Positions 1 to 7,296 of a stretch of 64,000 nucleotides of DNA are shown here, piece after piece (the stretch's first letter is position 1; every line of letters starts with the position of its first letter). Origin of the DNA: a virus. The DNA lies in IMG/VR virus record IMGVR_UViG_3300028654_000014, positions 1 to 64,000 of that record; one strand, written 5' to 3'. Position numbers and translations under genes: made by a program. The notes below the pieces were generated by a model. It saw only the letters and a program-made list of their open reading frames with translations, was not told the origin of the DNA and did no database searches.

Positions 1-2
1 GC

Positions 3-35
3 AAAAATTGTAAAGTTGTATTAAAATATGAATAA
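3..35 (+). CDS. C-terminal end of a YE-tail mini-protein (partial)
   Basis: Only the last ten codons lie in the window; they read KNCKVVLKYE and then TAA. The ending VLKYE matches the shared C-terminal pattern of the small-protein family found throughout the plus strand. The stop overlaps the start of the next gene (ATGAATAA), as at most junctions of this family. Function unknown. Confidence 0.6.
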   Translation, partial: KNCKVVLKYE

Positions 36-219
36 TATAGTAATGGTTATAAATTCAGATTATCCTAGCCCTAAAACTACTATGTTTAATTTATTATCTA
101 ATAAAGGAATAGGGTTTTTAGAAAAAGAGAGATTTATAGGAATGAAAAAATTTGATATTGAAAAAGAAAAACAATATCATTTAAATCAAAATTGGAAGAT
201 ATTAATTGAGTACGAATAA
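28..219 (+). CDS. YE-tail mini-protein
   Basis: 63 residues beginning MNNIVMVI and ending WKILIEYE. The start codon lies inside the Tyr-Glu-stop codons of the preceding gene. Charged and aromatic, with no signal peptide or membrane segment. Here Tyr is TAC, so no overlapping ATG is formed and the next gene starts 20 bases later; the residue is nevertheless kept. Belongs to the ILEYE-type family; function unknown. Confidence 0.65.
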   Translation: MNNIVMVINSDYPSPKTTMFNLLSNKGIGFLEKERFIGMKKFDIEKEKQYHLNQNWKILIEYE

Positions 220-238
220 CAACTAAAAATAGGTAACA

Positions 239-442
239 ATGAATACATTATTTATAAGAAATTGGTTTCAAAATAGTATACAATTGAATCTTGTAAGAAG
301 GAATGAAGATTATACCTATAGTATTAGATATTTAGAAAGTAGGGCAGCGTTTAAAAATTATCAACCAAATAACATAACATTTGAAGTGATAATAAACGAT
401 CATTTACGAAATAATTGGAAGATATTAATGATTTATGATTGA
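239..442 (+). CDS. YE-tail mini-protein
   Basis: 67 residues, MNTLFIRNW at the start and NNWKILMIYD at the end. The tail NNWKILMIYD closely resembles QNWKILIEYE of the gene before it, so the two are probably tandem duplicates that have diverged in the middle. The tail codons TATGATTGA hold the start of the following gene. Function unknown. Confidence 0.65.
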   Translation: MNTLFIRNWFQNSIQLNLVRRNEDYTYSIRYLESRAAFKNYQPNNITFEVIINDHLRNNWKILMIYD

Positions 443-578
443 ATATTATATAGAAATATGGAATGATTATAATTATTTTTGTACTAAAGATAAATATTAT
501 TCTATTTTTCATAAAGAATTTAGACATAATTTTATAAGTGCAGTGAAAAAAGTCCCTCTGTTTACAATAGAGGATTAA
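435..578 (+). CDS. Small protein, last gene of the first mini-protein run
   Basis: 47 residues, MIEYYIEIW to PLFTIED. It starts inside the tail codons of its neighbour (ATGATTGA), which fixes the MIE N-terminus also seen at 10351, 17753, 17955 and 18142. The end (FTIED) lacks the Tyr of the family tail. Its 3' end holds a 5-bp hairpin (CCTCT/AGAGG, 555-573). After it comes a 400-base gap. Confidence 0.5.
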   Translation: MIEYYIEIWNDYNYFCTKDKYYSIFHKEFRHNFISAVKKVPLFTIED

Positions 579-981
579 AGTTAGGTGTGAAGCTAAATAT
601 TAAAACACCAGTCATAATAGGATGTTATGATTAATAAACATATAAAATAGCGCATACTAGTTTGAAAACTGTCTCAAGGTGCCCTATTAGTTTCAAAGAT
701 AAATGCTAATTCTTGGCTGTTAACATCTTTTAAACCCTTTATTATACTATGGAAAAGTATAACTATTTTTAAATCCCCGCCCTAATATTAATAAAAGTTG
801 TGTATTCAAAATCAGATGACAATCGAAGCATAAAGCGAAGATTGTCAATCTATTAAACACTGTCAAACTTATTCCAATATAAATCAATCAGTTAGTAATT
901 ATTGTATTTAAGTTAGTCATTTGTGTATCTTGTAAGTGATTGAAATCATTGTTGGCCCAAGGTTTGCATTAATAATCAAGT
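579..981. other. 400-base gap with several hairpins; possible structured RNA or regulatory region
   Basis: No credible gene on either strand. On the plus strand I can pair TCATAA/TTATGA (612-630); AATAG-GCA/TGC-CTATT with one C-C mismatch enclosing an AGTT/AACT tetraloop hairpin (646-688); TTATACT/AGTATAA (742-762); TGACAATC/GATTGTCA (817-847); and AGTGAT/ATCATT with one G-T pair (935-950). ATTAG (686-690) can also pair with CTAAT (706-710), which would compete with the second structure. The gap may be a noncoding RNA, leader or origin; which one cannot be decided from sequence alone. Confidence 0.45.
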
Positions 982-1194
982 ATGAAACATTCAATAACAG
1001 TCCAAATATTCAAACAAGCTAATACTAATGATGAGTTCATTATTGAAACAGATCTTTGTATTGAATTTAAATTAGATGGTAATACAACAGAGTTAATAAC
1101 TAATATAGATGAATACAAAGAATTGAATCCTAGTATTGAAAAATCAATAGATTATGAAATTAGTAGATTTGTATTAAATGGTGGAATATTTTAG
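982..1194 (+). CDS. Hypothetical protein
   Basis: 70 residues (MKHSITVQIF to FVLNGGIF), soluble, acidic, no recognised domain. It follows the structured gap at 579-981 and is followed by a promoter-like site that begins one base after its stop. There is no good Shine-Dalgarno sequence; ATG at 982 is the only ATG near the 5' end. Confidence 0.5.
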   Translation: MKHSITVQIFKQANTNDEFIIETDLCIEFKLDGNTTELITNIDEYKELNPSIEKSIDYEISRFVLNGGIF

Positions 1195-1223
1195 TTGCGA
1201 AAAATATAAGAAATAGATATAAT
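1195..1223 (+). promoter_or_regulatory. Sigma-70-type promoter
   Basis: TTGCGA (1195-1200), 17-base spacer, TATAAT (1218-1223). It lies 19 bases before the gene at 1242 and would drive the operon running from there to the reductase region. Confidence 0.6.
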
Positions 1224-1241
1224 ATTAAAGTGAGGTATTAA

Positions 1242-1682
1242 ATGTTTTGTATGAAGTGTAAATTACTACCACCATTAAAATATAAAGAAGTAAAATATAA
1301 AGATCATCGAAATAGAAATTATACTCAAGTTATAATGAAAGATAAAACTGTTCTCAATTTTGAAACAGATGATCATATTATTGAATATGAACGTACTTTA
1401 AATTCAAATCCTTATAATACTTATACAAGTATTAAAGATACTGAAAAATTTAAATTATTTGAAAAAAATAATAAAGTTGAAATCATAGTGAATTTTAAAG
1501 AAATAGTAAGAAGGACAAATAATCATAATCTCCATAATAATGATATTACTTTTTCATCATTTGTCGATAATGATAAATCAGAAACTTTAATTAGAAAAAA
1601 TGAAATACAAACTATTAAATTTTCTAAAACTTCATTGGAAGAAGTTGAATGTATTAGATTTGAATTGGAGGAAAGAAAATGA
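1242..1682 (+). CDS. Hypothetical protein, first gene of a long operon
   Basis: 146 residues, basic and polar, starting MFCMKCKLLPP and ending FELEERK. Start chosen for GTGAGG seven bases upstream; a second Met four codons in is less well placed. The last codons (GGAGGAAAG) double as Shine-Dalgarno for the next gene and the genes overlap by ATGA. No recognised domain; one CxxC near the N-terminus (C3, C6) without a partner pair. Confidence 0.6.
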   Translation: MFCMKCKLLPPLKYKEVKYKDHRNRNYTQVIMKDKTVLNFETDDHIIEYERTLNSNPYNTYTSIKDTEKFKLFEKNNKVEIIVNFKEIVRRTNNHNLHNNDITFSSFVDNDKSETLIRKNEIQTIKFSKTSLEEVECIRFELEERK

Positions 1683-1873
1683 TTGTAAAAGGATTTAAAC
1701 AAGGTAATACTGAAATAATGGTAACAGCAACAGAAAAGCATAAATATAGTGCTATTAAGCTAATAGAAGGTGCAGAGCCACAATTTATGTTCAATATGGA
1801 TTATGAAGATTCAACAGATATATTTGATTATTGGTTAGATGATTTACAAGGAATAGAAAGGAATATTGAATGA
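1679..1873 (+). CDS. Hypothetical small acidic protein
   Basis: 64 residues, MIVKGFKQGN to GIERNIE, acidic in the second half (DYEDSTDIFDYWLDD). Overlaps both neighbours by four bases (ATGA), with GGAGG upstream in the preceding gene. No recognised family. Confidence 0.55.
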   Translation: MIVKGFKQGNTEIMVTATEKHKYSAIKLIEGAEPQFMFNMDYEDSTDIFDYWLDDLQGIERNIE

Positions 1874-2079
1874 ATAAGTTAGAACCAAAACAAATTACAT
1901 TGGATAAAGCAGCGGAAATTTTAAAGCTTGCGACACAAACTATTACACTTTTAAGTACACAACTTGGAATACTAAAACAAGCAGCTTTACAAGAAATTGA
2001 TAATTCATCGGATCAAAAGACACGACAAAAATTAACAGAAGCTTTTGAAGATTGTGAAAGAATGGAGATTAAACAATGA
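1870..2079 (+). CDS. Hypothetical helical protein
   Basis: 69 residues with a heptad-like run from about residue 10 to 55 (leucines and isoleucines spaced 3-4), suggesting a short coiled coil. Overlaps the genes on either side by ATGA. No recognised domain. Confidence 0.55.
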   Translation: MNKLEPKQITLDKAAEILKLATQTITLLSTQLGILKQAALQEIDNSSDQKTRQKLTEAFEDCERMEIKQ

Positions 2080-2354
2080 AAGAAACAATAACAATTCATT
2101 GTTCTATAAATAATATTACTTTTACCGTTTTAAAAGAATTTGAAATTCAATGTCCAAATTATAAAGATTTTGCAACAAATAAATGGATTGAAAAATACAA
2201 TATTTTAAAATTTCTTCATAATGAAAATGGACCGGCAGTAATTGATCACAAATCAGATATAAGAACATATTTTTTAGATGGTAGATTTATAGGAAATACA
2301 GTTGATAATGATGAAAAACTTAAACAATTTCTAAAGGAAAGGGAAAACAAATGA
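2076..2354 (+). CDS. Protein with an NGPA-type motif, paralog of the gene at 28880
   Basis: 92 residues. The region NILKFLHNENGPAVIDHK followed by TYFLDG matches the protein encoded at 28880 (FHNPNGPSVTDHK ... TYFLNG) almost position by position. Short repeats of this 'NGPA...G' kind occur in phage and giant-virus proteins, but no function is assigned to them to my knowledge. Unlike its paralog it lacks the KMDK-type C-terminus and ends FLKERENK. ATGA overlaps at both ends. Confidence 0.65.
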   Translation: MKETITIHCSINNITFTVLKEFEIQCPNYKDFATNKWIEKYNILKFLHNENGPAVIDHKSDIRTYFLDGRFIGNTVDNDEKLKQFLKERENK

Positions 2355-2536
2355 AAAAAGTTAAACATATTCAAGAAGTTGGCGAATGGAATGTTAAAAC
2401 TGATTTTAATAACGAATATGATACAATAGTTAATGAATTATCTTTAAAAAGATATTTAGAAGATGCTCCAGAAGTTATCAAAGCAATACAAAATAATATG
2501 AAGTTTTGTAAACAAAAATTGAAGGAGTTAAAATGA
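2351..2536 (+). CDS. Hypothetical small protein
   Basis: 61 residues, MKKVKHIQEV to KQKLKELK, mixed charge, probably helical. AAGGAG in the gene's last codons serves the following gene. No recognised domain. Confidence 0.55.
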   Translation: MKKVKHIQEVGEWNVKTDFNNEYDTIVNELSLKRYLEDAPEVIKAIQNNMKFCKQKLKELK

Positions 2537-2760
2537 AAAAATACACATATACTTGTGATTGTAAATCAAAAAGAAGTGCTCCCGTTATGAAACAAACAGA
2601 AGTTAATGATAATAAACAATGTATAAAGTGTGGACATTTTGCATTTTTAACAGAAATTAGAAATGGAAGGGTTTGGACTCATGAAATGAAAGAATCAATG
2701 AGAAATCAAAAACCCACTTCAAGTTTTGATGAAAGATTTCTTTATATGGGTGAAAAATGA
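2533..2760 (+). CDS. Zinc-ribbon protein
   Basis: 75 residues. CDC near residue 8-10 and CIKCGH near residue 30 form two cysteine pairs about 20 residues apart, a typical zinc-ribbon layout. The rest is polar. Small zinc ribbons of this kind are common in phage early operons and may bind nucleic acid or protein; partner unknown. Confidence 0.6.
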   Translation: MKKYTYTCDCKSKRSAPVMKQTEVNDNKQCIKCGHFAFLTEIRNGRVWTHEMKESMRNQKPTSSFDERFLYMGEK

Positions 2761-3023
2761 TTAGGATACGATATAATCATTCTAATGGGAAATTAGTAAG
2801 TAAAGACAGTTTTCTATCGACAAATAATTTAGTATATGTTATACTAATTCCAAGTACATTAGAAGGCTTTATAAACCATAAGGAAGAGGTTTTAACAAGT
2901 TTTAAGGCAAAGACACTTCCAGCGTTAAAAAAGCTTGCTAAAAGGCAATTACAAGCGTTAGGAGTGGTTTTTAAGAATGAACTTAGAGCAAGAGTAAAGG
3001 ATTTTGGACAAAATGAAAAATAA
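2757..3023 (+). CDS. Hypothetical basic protein
   Basis: 88 residues, MIRIRYNHSN to VKDFGQNEK. The second half is strongly basic and helical (KTLPALKKLAKRQLQALG), which would suit nucleic-acid binding. Overlaps the upstream gene by ATGA and the downstream one by 11 bases. Confidence 0.55.
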   Translation: MIRIRYNHSNGKLVSKDSFLSTNNLVYVILIPSTLEGFINHKEEVLTSFKAKTLPALKKLAKRQLQALGVVFKNELRARVKDFGQNEK

Positions 3024-3291
3024 TTATGAATTGGAATGGAAAAGAGCCAAAGAAATTCAAGACGAATTGATATTAAACAAAGCAATTTATCAAGAATTAG
3101 TAAAACCTTTTACTGATAAATTACCAGATTTATTAAAAGATAATTTTCGTTTTGAAGATGAAATTGAAAAGAATTTTGATAGTGTTGTAAAATGGGCAAT
3201 AGCAGCGGAATTGCATAAAAGGATTAATGTTAATATTGATGATGCTTTTATAGAAATTGAATCTCAAGACATAAAGGAATATTTGAAATGA
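3013..3291 (+). CDS. Hypothetical protein
   Basis: 92 residues from the ATG at 3013 (MKNNYELEWK). A TTG at 3004 could add three codons, but the ATG overlapping the end of the previous gene fits the local pattern better. Acidic and helical, no recognised domain. Confidence 0.5.
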   Translation: MKNNYELEWKRAKEIQDELILNKAIYQELVKPFTDKLPDLLKDNFRFEDEIEKNFDSVVKWAIAAELHKRINVNIDDAFIEIESQDIKEYLK

Positions 3292-3488
3292 TGATTTTAT
3301 TAGGTATTTTATGGTATGTAATTGGTTCAACAGGATTTATTTATTGGTGGACAAATGAATTTGATTTAAAATCAAGTGAAATTCCTTTATTATTAATTAC
3401 AGGATTTTTAGGACCTTTATCATTTATAATAGGTTATTTACTTCATGGAGAAAAATGTTCTAAAGTTATTATGAGGAAAAGAAAATGA
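3288..3488 (+). CDS. Small membrane protein, two transmembrane segments
   Basis: 66 residues with hydrophobic stretches at about 2-20 and 34-52, and a basic tail (MRKRK). Could insert in the host inner membrane. Overlaps both neighbours by four bases. No family recognised. Confidence 0.6.
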   Translation: MMILLGILWYVIGSTGFIYWWTNEFDLKSSEIPLLLITGFLGPLSFIIGYLLHGEKCSKVIMRKRK

Positions 3489-3634
3489 TTATTTTAGGAA
3501 TTGGACTTATTTTTCTTGCTTTAATTTCTAATTTGTTGTATTATGAAATGAGAGTTTTTAAGGGATTAAATGCCGAGCCTAAAAATATTGATAAAGCTTA
3601 TACAAATTATTTATTGAATAAGAGATACAAATAA
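3485..3634 (+). CDS. Small membrane protein, one transmembrane segment
   Basis: 49 residues: a hydrophobic N-terminus (MIILGIGLIFLALISNLL) followed by a polar tail. Start overlaps the previous stop (ATGA) and the stop overlaps the next start (TAATG). Confidence 0.55.
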   Translation: MIILGIGLIFLALISNLLYYEMRVFKGLNAEPKNIDKAYTNYLLNKRYK

Positions 3635-3807
3635 TGGCTAAGAAATATACTTTATATTTAGATAATGAAAAACATGAAGATACTAGATATATGGAATTTA
3701 TATCCATGTCTTACAACGATATTATCTATATTTCTAATGATATATTAATTTATCCAAAACAACAAACAATACACGATAGTTTTGTTAAAATATTGGAATA
3801 CAAATGA
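3634..3807 (+). CDS. YE-tail mini-protein
   Basis: 57 residues, MAKKYTLYLDNE to DSFVKILEYK. The tail KILEYK is identical to those of the genes at 20988 and 21155. Tyr is TAC here. Overlaps neighbours by TAATG and ATGA. Function unknown. Confidence 0.65.
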   Translation: MAKKYTLYLDNEKHEDTRYMEFISMSYNDIIYISNDILIYPKQQTIHDSFVKILEYK

Positions 3808-4001
3808 CATTCGCACAAAAACAAGAACTTAAATTAATAATCCAAAGACTATCCAAAATGGATTATAATAGGAATAGAATCAAACAAATATTAGTTAGCA
3901 AGAATTTATATTTTAATTTTACAAGTCCAATGATATTTGTAAAGAAGAATTTAGGATATAAGGTTTTGGAATATGTTGATTGGTTGGAGGAAACAAAATG
4001 A
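3804..4001 (+). CDS. Hypothetical basic protein with an internal VLEY sequence
   Basis: 65 residues. The N-terminal half (KQELKLIIQRLSKMDYNRNR) looks helical and could be a helix-turn-helix, but this is weak. YKVLEYVDWLEETK near the end resembles the family tail with eight extra residues whose codons contain GGAGG, the ribosome-binding site of the next gene. It may be a YE-tail protein with an extended end. Confidence 0.5.
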   Translation: MTFAQKQELKLIIQRLSKMDYNRNRIKQILVSKNLYFNFTSPMIFVKKNLGYKVLEYVDWLEETK

Positions 4002-4351
4002 AACATTTTTATGCATCAATGATTGCATTATCATTTGTTGGAATATTATTTTTATTATTCAATCCAAATAATTCAATTCTCAAACATAAACCACAACATA
4101 AAGTTGATGAATTTTTTGAACATTGGACTTTAGGAAATGAATTTGAGAATCCAAAATTATTAAATACTGGAAAAATATTAAAAGTTGGTAAAGATAATTA
4201 TTTTTTACATGAAATTGATTGTCTTGTAATTAAATATAATTTAAATCCAAGAAATACAACAGAAAGTATTAGTTATTTTGATGAAAGATATAAAATAGTT
4301 ACATTAGAACAAATGTTAAATGATCTTCAAAAAGAATGTAATTTGAAATGA
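3998..4351 (+). CDS. Membrane-anchored hypothetical protein
   Basis: 117 residues with an N-terminal hydrophobic segment (MKHFYASMIALSFVGILFLL) followed by a polar domain of about 95 residues, so probably an inner-membrane anchor with a periplasmic domain. Start chosen for GGAGG seven bases upstream. No recognised domain. Confidence 0.6.
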   Translation: MKHFYASMIALSFVGILFLLFNPNNSILKHKPQHKVDEFFEHWTLGNEFENPKLLNTGKILKVGKDNYFLHEIDCLVIKYNLNPRNTTESISYFDERYKIVTLEQMLNDLQKECNLK

Positions 4352-4575
4352 CCTGTAATTGTAAAGCAAATCATATTTATCATGATGGATCTTATGTTTG
4401 TTCGGGATGCGGGAGAAATAAAACCCTTGAACATTTAAATCAATTAGGATATGATTTTAATACAGATTTAAAAGATTATGTAAATAAGGATGGATGTTTG
4501 ATTCATAAATGGAAATCTTATGAAGGTTTCAAAGAAAAATATAACTATTGTGAAGTTTGTGGACAAAAAGAATAA
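4348..4575 (+). CDS. Small protein with two zinc-binding sites
   Basis: 75 residues. N-terminal site: CNCKANH and CSGCG; C-terminal site: C-x-x-H-KW ... YNYCEVCGQK. The C-terminal module (C/H, aromatic, Tyr, C-x-x-C-G-x-K) recurs at the end of the protein at 7297. Such modules are frequent in small phage proteins; probably a binding module. Confidence 0.6.
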   Translation: MTCNCKANHIYHDGSYVCSGCGRNKTLEHLNQLGYDFNTDLKDYVNKDGCLIHKWKSYEGFKEKYNYCEVCGQKE

Positions 4576-4732
4576 ATTATATTATGATATATTTTTTACT
4601 AAAGAAATCCCACAGTTTTGGGTTGTCACAAAAGATAATATATTAATTGATATGAGTTCTAAATTCTCTCTTAGAGATACAAAATTAAATAACAAATTAA
4701 ATGATCCATTAATATTAGAATACGAGGATTAG
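4559..4732 (+). CDS. YE-tail mini-protein with a damaged start
   Basis: Ends DPLILEYED. The N-terminus reads NKLYYDIFF, as in family members that begin MNKLYY or MNNKLYY, but where ATG is expected (inside the stop of the previous gene) the sequence is AAG. GTG at 4559, four codons earlier, is the likeliest start, giving 57 residues. The final codons GAGGAT supply GAGG for the reductase gene. Confidence 0.5.
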   Translation: MDKKNKLYYDIFFTKEIPQFWVVTKDNILIDMSSKFSLRDTKLNNKLNDPLILEYED

Positions 4733-4734
4733 AA

Positions 4735-6375
4735 ATGCAACAAATGTCTGAATTTTCCAAAACAATCATGCTTCAAAAATACTCCCAAACTTTAAAAGAT
4801 GGTTCAAAAGAAACTTGGGATAATATTTCTTATAGAGTAACCAAAAATGTTATGAAAAGTGTTGGACTTTCAATGAAAGATCAACTTTCAAAAGATATAT
4901 TTGAAGCTATTAAAGATAGAAAATTTATCCCAGGTGGAAGATATCTTTATAGTGCCGGAAGAAATTATCATCAAACACAAAACTGTTTACTATTAAGAGC
5001 AGAAGATTCAAGAGAAGGATGGGCAGATTTATTACAAAAATCAACTCTAGCTTTAATGACTGGAGCTGGAATTGGAATAGTTTATAGTGATATTAGAGGT
5101 GAGGGAAAATTAATAAGAAGTACAGGTGGAAGTTCCACGGGACCAATTTGTTTAATGCAAATGATAAATGAAGCAGGACGAGGAATAATGCAAGGAGGGT
5201 CAAGAAGATCTGCAATATGGGCTGGACTTCATTGGAATCATCCAGACATTCAAAAATTCATTCATATAAAAGATTGGTCAAATGATATAAAGATTTTAAA
5301 AGAAAAAGATTTTAATTTCCCAGCAACATTAGATGGTACAAATATTTCTGTAATATTAGATGATGAATTCTTTGAAGCTTATAAAGATGAGAAACATGAA
5401 TTACATTCAATGGCTCAAAATGTTTATTGGGAAACAATGAGACAAATGTTGAAAACTGCCGAGCCTGGCTTTTCAATTGATGTAGGAGAAAATAAGAATG
5501 AAAATCTTAGGAATGCATGTACAGAAATTACTTCTAGAGATGATTCAGACATTTGTAATCTTGGTTCTATCAATTTATCTCGCATTAATAATCACAGTGA
5601 AATGGAACATATCGTCAATTGCTCCACATCATTTCTCCTTGCTGGAACTGTTTATAGCGATGTTCCTTACGCTCAAGTGGATAAAGTTCGAACTAAAAAT
5701 CGAAGATTAGGTCTAGGATTAATGGGAATTCATGAATGGCTTTTAAAAAATGGTAAAAGTTATGGTAAAGATGATGAATTACAAAAATATCTAGAAATAT
5801 ATCAAACATCTACAAAGATTGCTCATAAATATGCAAAAGAGTGGGAATTATCAAAACCTATTAAAACTCGTGCAATAGCCCCAACAGGTTCAATTGGAAT
5901 TTTAGGAGAAACAACTACAGGCTGTGAACCAATTTTCTGTATTGCATACAAAAGAAGATATTTAAAACATTCAACATGGAACTATCAATATGTAATAGAT
6001 CCAACAGCAAAACGATTAATTGAATCAGGAATCAATCCTGATATTATTGAAGATGCTTATTCAATTGATTTTGAACGAAGAGTTGAAATGCAAAGTTGGT
6101 TACAAAAATATGTAGATCATTCAATAAGTAGTACAATTAATATGCCCAAATGGGGAACAGAAACCAATAATGAAAATACTGTAAGAAAATATGGTGATAT
6201 TTTAATGAAATATTTACCAACTTTAAGAGGTATGACAATTTATCCAAATGAAGCAAGAGGTGGACAACCATTAGTAAGAGTAGATTATAATACAGCTGTT
6301 AGTAATGTTGGACAAGTTTTTGTAGAACAAGCTGATTTATGTGATATTACTGGAAAAGGAAGTTGTGGATCGTAA
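4735..6375 (+). CDS. nrdJ: Ribonucleotide reductase, probably class II (adenosylcobalamin-dependent)
   Basis: 546 residues; reduces ribonucleotides to deoxyribonucleotides for phage DNA synthesis. Visible family features: PGGRYLYSAGR and QNCLLL near residues 70-90 (first redox Cys), GTNIS, the active-site N-x-C-x-E as NACTE with CNLGSINL near 260-280, GLGLMGIHEW, and GSIGILGETTTGCEPIF. A C-terminal Cys pair (CDITGKGSC) could re-reduce the active site. No small-subunit gene is next to it, and the sequence style is that of phage class II enzymes, hence the cobalamin assignment; class I is less likely. No cobalamin riboswitch is visible upstream. GAGG eight bases upstream supports the start. Confidence 0.8.
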   Translation: MQQMSEFSKTIMLQKYSQTLKDGSKETWDNISYRVTKNVMKSVGLSMKDQLSKDIFEAIKDRKFIPGGRYLYSAGRNYHQTQNCLLLRAEDSREGWADLLQKSTLALMTGAGIGIVYSDIRGEGKLIRSTGGSSTGPICLMQMINEAGRGIMQGGSRRSAIWAGLHWNHPDIQKFIHIKDWSNDIKILKEKDFNFPATLDGTNISVILDDEFFEAYKDEKHELHSMAQNVYWETMRQMLKTAEPGFSIDVGENKNENLRNACTEITSRDDSDICNLGSINLSRINNHSEMEHIVNCSTSFLLAGTVYSDVPYAQVDKVRTKNRRLGLGLMGIHEWLLKNGKSYGKDDELQKYLEIYQTSTKIAHKYAKEWELSKPIKTRAIAPTGSIGILGETTTGCEPIFCIAYKRRYLKHSTWNYQYVIDPTAKRLIESGINPDIIEDAYSIDFERRVEMQSWLQKYVDHSISSTINMPKWGTETNNENTVRKYGDILMKYLPTLRGMTIYPNEARGGQPLVRVDYNTAVSNVGQVFVEQADLCDITGKGSCGS

Positions 6376-6589
6376 TGCTTTAATATGTATTCATGATAAT
6401 GAATCCGAACCATCTTTTATAACCAAAAAATCATTAGATGATTATCCTATAGATTCTTGGAAAGAAAAGTTATTGGTAACTTTTATGAAAACTTTTTATC
6501 CCTTTTCACTTAAATTACTAATAAAAGTTGTAAATATAATTGATAAAGATATTACAGCTAAATCTACTATAATTTTAAGGTACGAATGA
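6365..6589 (+). CDS. YE-tail mini-protein, larger member
   Basis: About 74 residues from a GTG start (VDRNALICI) to STIILRYE. There is no ATG near the 5' end; GTG at 6365 follows AAGGA in the last codons of the reductase gene, and an earlier GTG at 6341 is less likely. Tyr is TAC. Function unknown. Confidence 0.5.
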   Translation: MDRNALICIHDNESEPSFITKKSLDDYPIDSWKEKLLVTFMKTFYPFSLKLLIKVVNIIDKDITAKSTIILRYE

Positions 6590-6795
6590 AAATCGGTGAT
6601 AAAGTTAAACTCTCAGATATTTGCCGCAAAAGATTCCATTTATTAGATGGAAATTTAGCCTTTACAAATTGCACTTTATTTTTTGATAAAGAATACGAAA
6701 TATCTGAAGTTCTTCCAAATGGTTATAAACTCAAAGGTATGAATTTAAAATATCCCTTATGGGAAGAATTAATTACCAGTTCCATTTCCAAATAA
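6586..6795 (+). CDS. Hypothetical small protein, SH3-like pattern
   Basis: 69 residues. IGDKVKLSDICRKR ... EYEISEVLPNGYKLKG followed by WEELI has the strand pattern of small phage beta-barrel proteins of the KOW/SH3 kind, but this is only a resemblance. ATGA overlap with the previous gene; its 3' end overlaps the convergent minus-strand gene by 23 bases. Confidence 0.5.
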   Translation: MKIGDKVKLSDICRKRFHLLDGNLAFTNCTLFFDKEYEISEVLPNGYKLKGMNLKYPLWEELITSSISK

Positions 6796-7105
6796 CATTG
6801 TATTGCTGAGAAGAATTTGTCAAATCAAATGATAAATTATCACAAAATGGTTTTAAAGGAGCAGAGAGTTTAATCTCTTGTTTTTTATAAGCATCAAAAG
6901 CCCCGCCAATAATTGCCCCGCCAACAATAAATCTTCTATCAATTGTATTATAAAAGTCTTTTTCTTCAATCTTTTGAACTTCATCAACTTCCTTTTTAGT
7001 TCCAGATTGAGCATAGGAAGCTTTTAAAGAGCTTTTACAAGCATCTCCATTGAAATTAAAGTTCAATTGCATATAAACACACATTTGGGCAAATAATTCT
7101 TCCAT
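6773..7105 (-). CDS. Lone minus-strand gene with a glycine-zipper segment
   Basis: 110 residues from ATG at 7105 (MEELFAQMCVY); the frame could be extended to a TTG at 7141, but that overlaps the promoter. Features: Cys at 9 and 26, an acidic helix, FIVGGAIIGGAF as a possible membrane or glycine-zipper segment, and an aromatic C-terminus (VIWKWNW) typical of a last beta strand. It is the only convincing minus-strand gene among 40 kb of plus-strand genes and has its own promoter, like a moron. Only seven bases separate the -10 box from the ATG, so the message may be leaderless. Confidence 0.55.
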   Translation of the reverse strand: MEELFAQMCVYMQLNFNFNGDACKSSLKASYAQSGTKKEVDEVQKIEEKDFYNTIDRRFIVGGAIIGGAFDAYKKQEIKLSAPLKPFCDNLSFDLTNSSQQYNVIWKWNW

Positions 7106-7112
7106 TATCAAT

Positions 7113-7148
7113 ATTATACTTGTAATAGATAAAAAATTCAAGTATAAT
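7113..7148. promoter_or_regulatory. Overlapping divergent promoters in a 10-bp inverted repeat
   Basis: ATTATACTTG (7113-7122) and CAAGTATAAT (7139-7148) are perfect inverted copies. Plus strand: TTGTAA, 17 bases, TATAAT (7143-7148). Minus strand: TTGAAT, 17 bases, TATAAT (7118-7113). Each -10 abuts the other's -35, so only one promoter could be occupied at a time. The inverted repeat could also be an operator. Confidence 0.55.
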
Positions 7149-7154
7149 CTTTAA

Positions 7155-7274
7155 ATGAAGTTTAAAATCATTAAATCTCAAAATAGATCAATAATATCAT
7201 ATGGATACATAAAATCTATTAAATTCTTATGGATTAATATTTTTACATTGACTTTTATGATAGATTTAAAGTAA
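7155..7274 (+). CDS. Possible small basic membrane peptide
   Basis: 39 residues, MKFKIIKSQN with a hydrophobic stretch FLWINIFTLTFMI. It lies directly behind the plus-strand promoter of the divergent pair, seven bases from the -10 box, without a Shine-Dalgarno sequence. It might be a leaderless gene or just open sequence. Confidence 0.3.
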   Translation: MKFKIIKSQNRSIISYGYIKSIKFLWINIFTLTFMIDLK

Positions 7275-7277
7275 TAT
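7248..7277 (+). promoter_or_regulatory. Promoter-like site
   Basis: TTGACT (7248-7253), 18-base spacer, TAATAT (7272-7277), with GGAAAGGAG and the start of the next gene about 20 bases downstream. Confidence 0.45.
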
Positions 7278-7296
7278 AGAGGAAAGGAGTTAAAAA

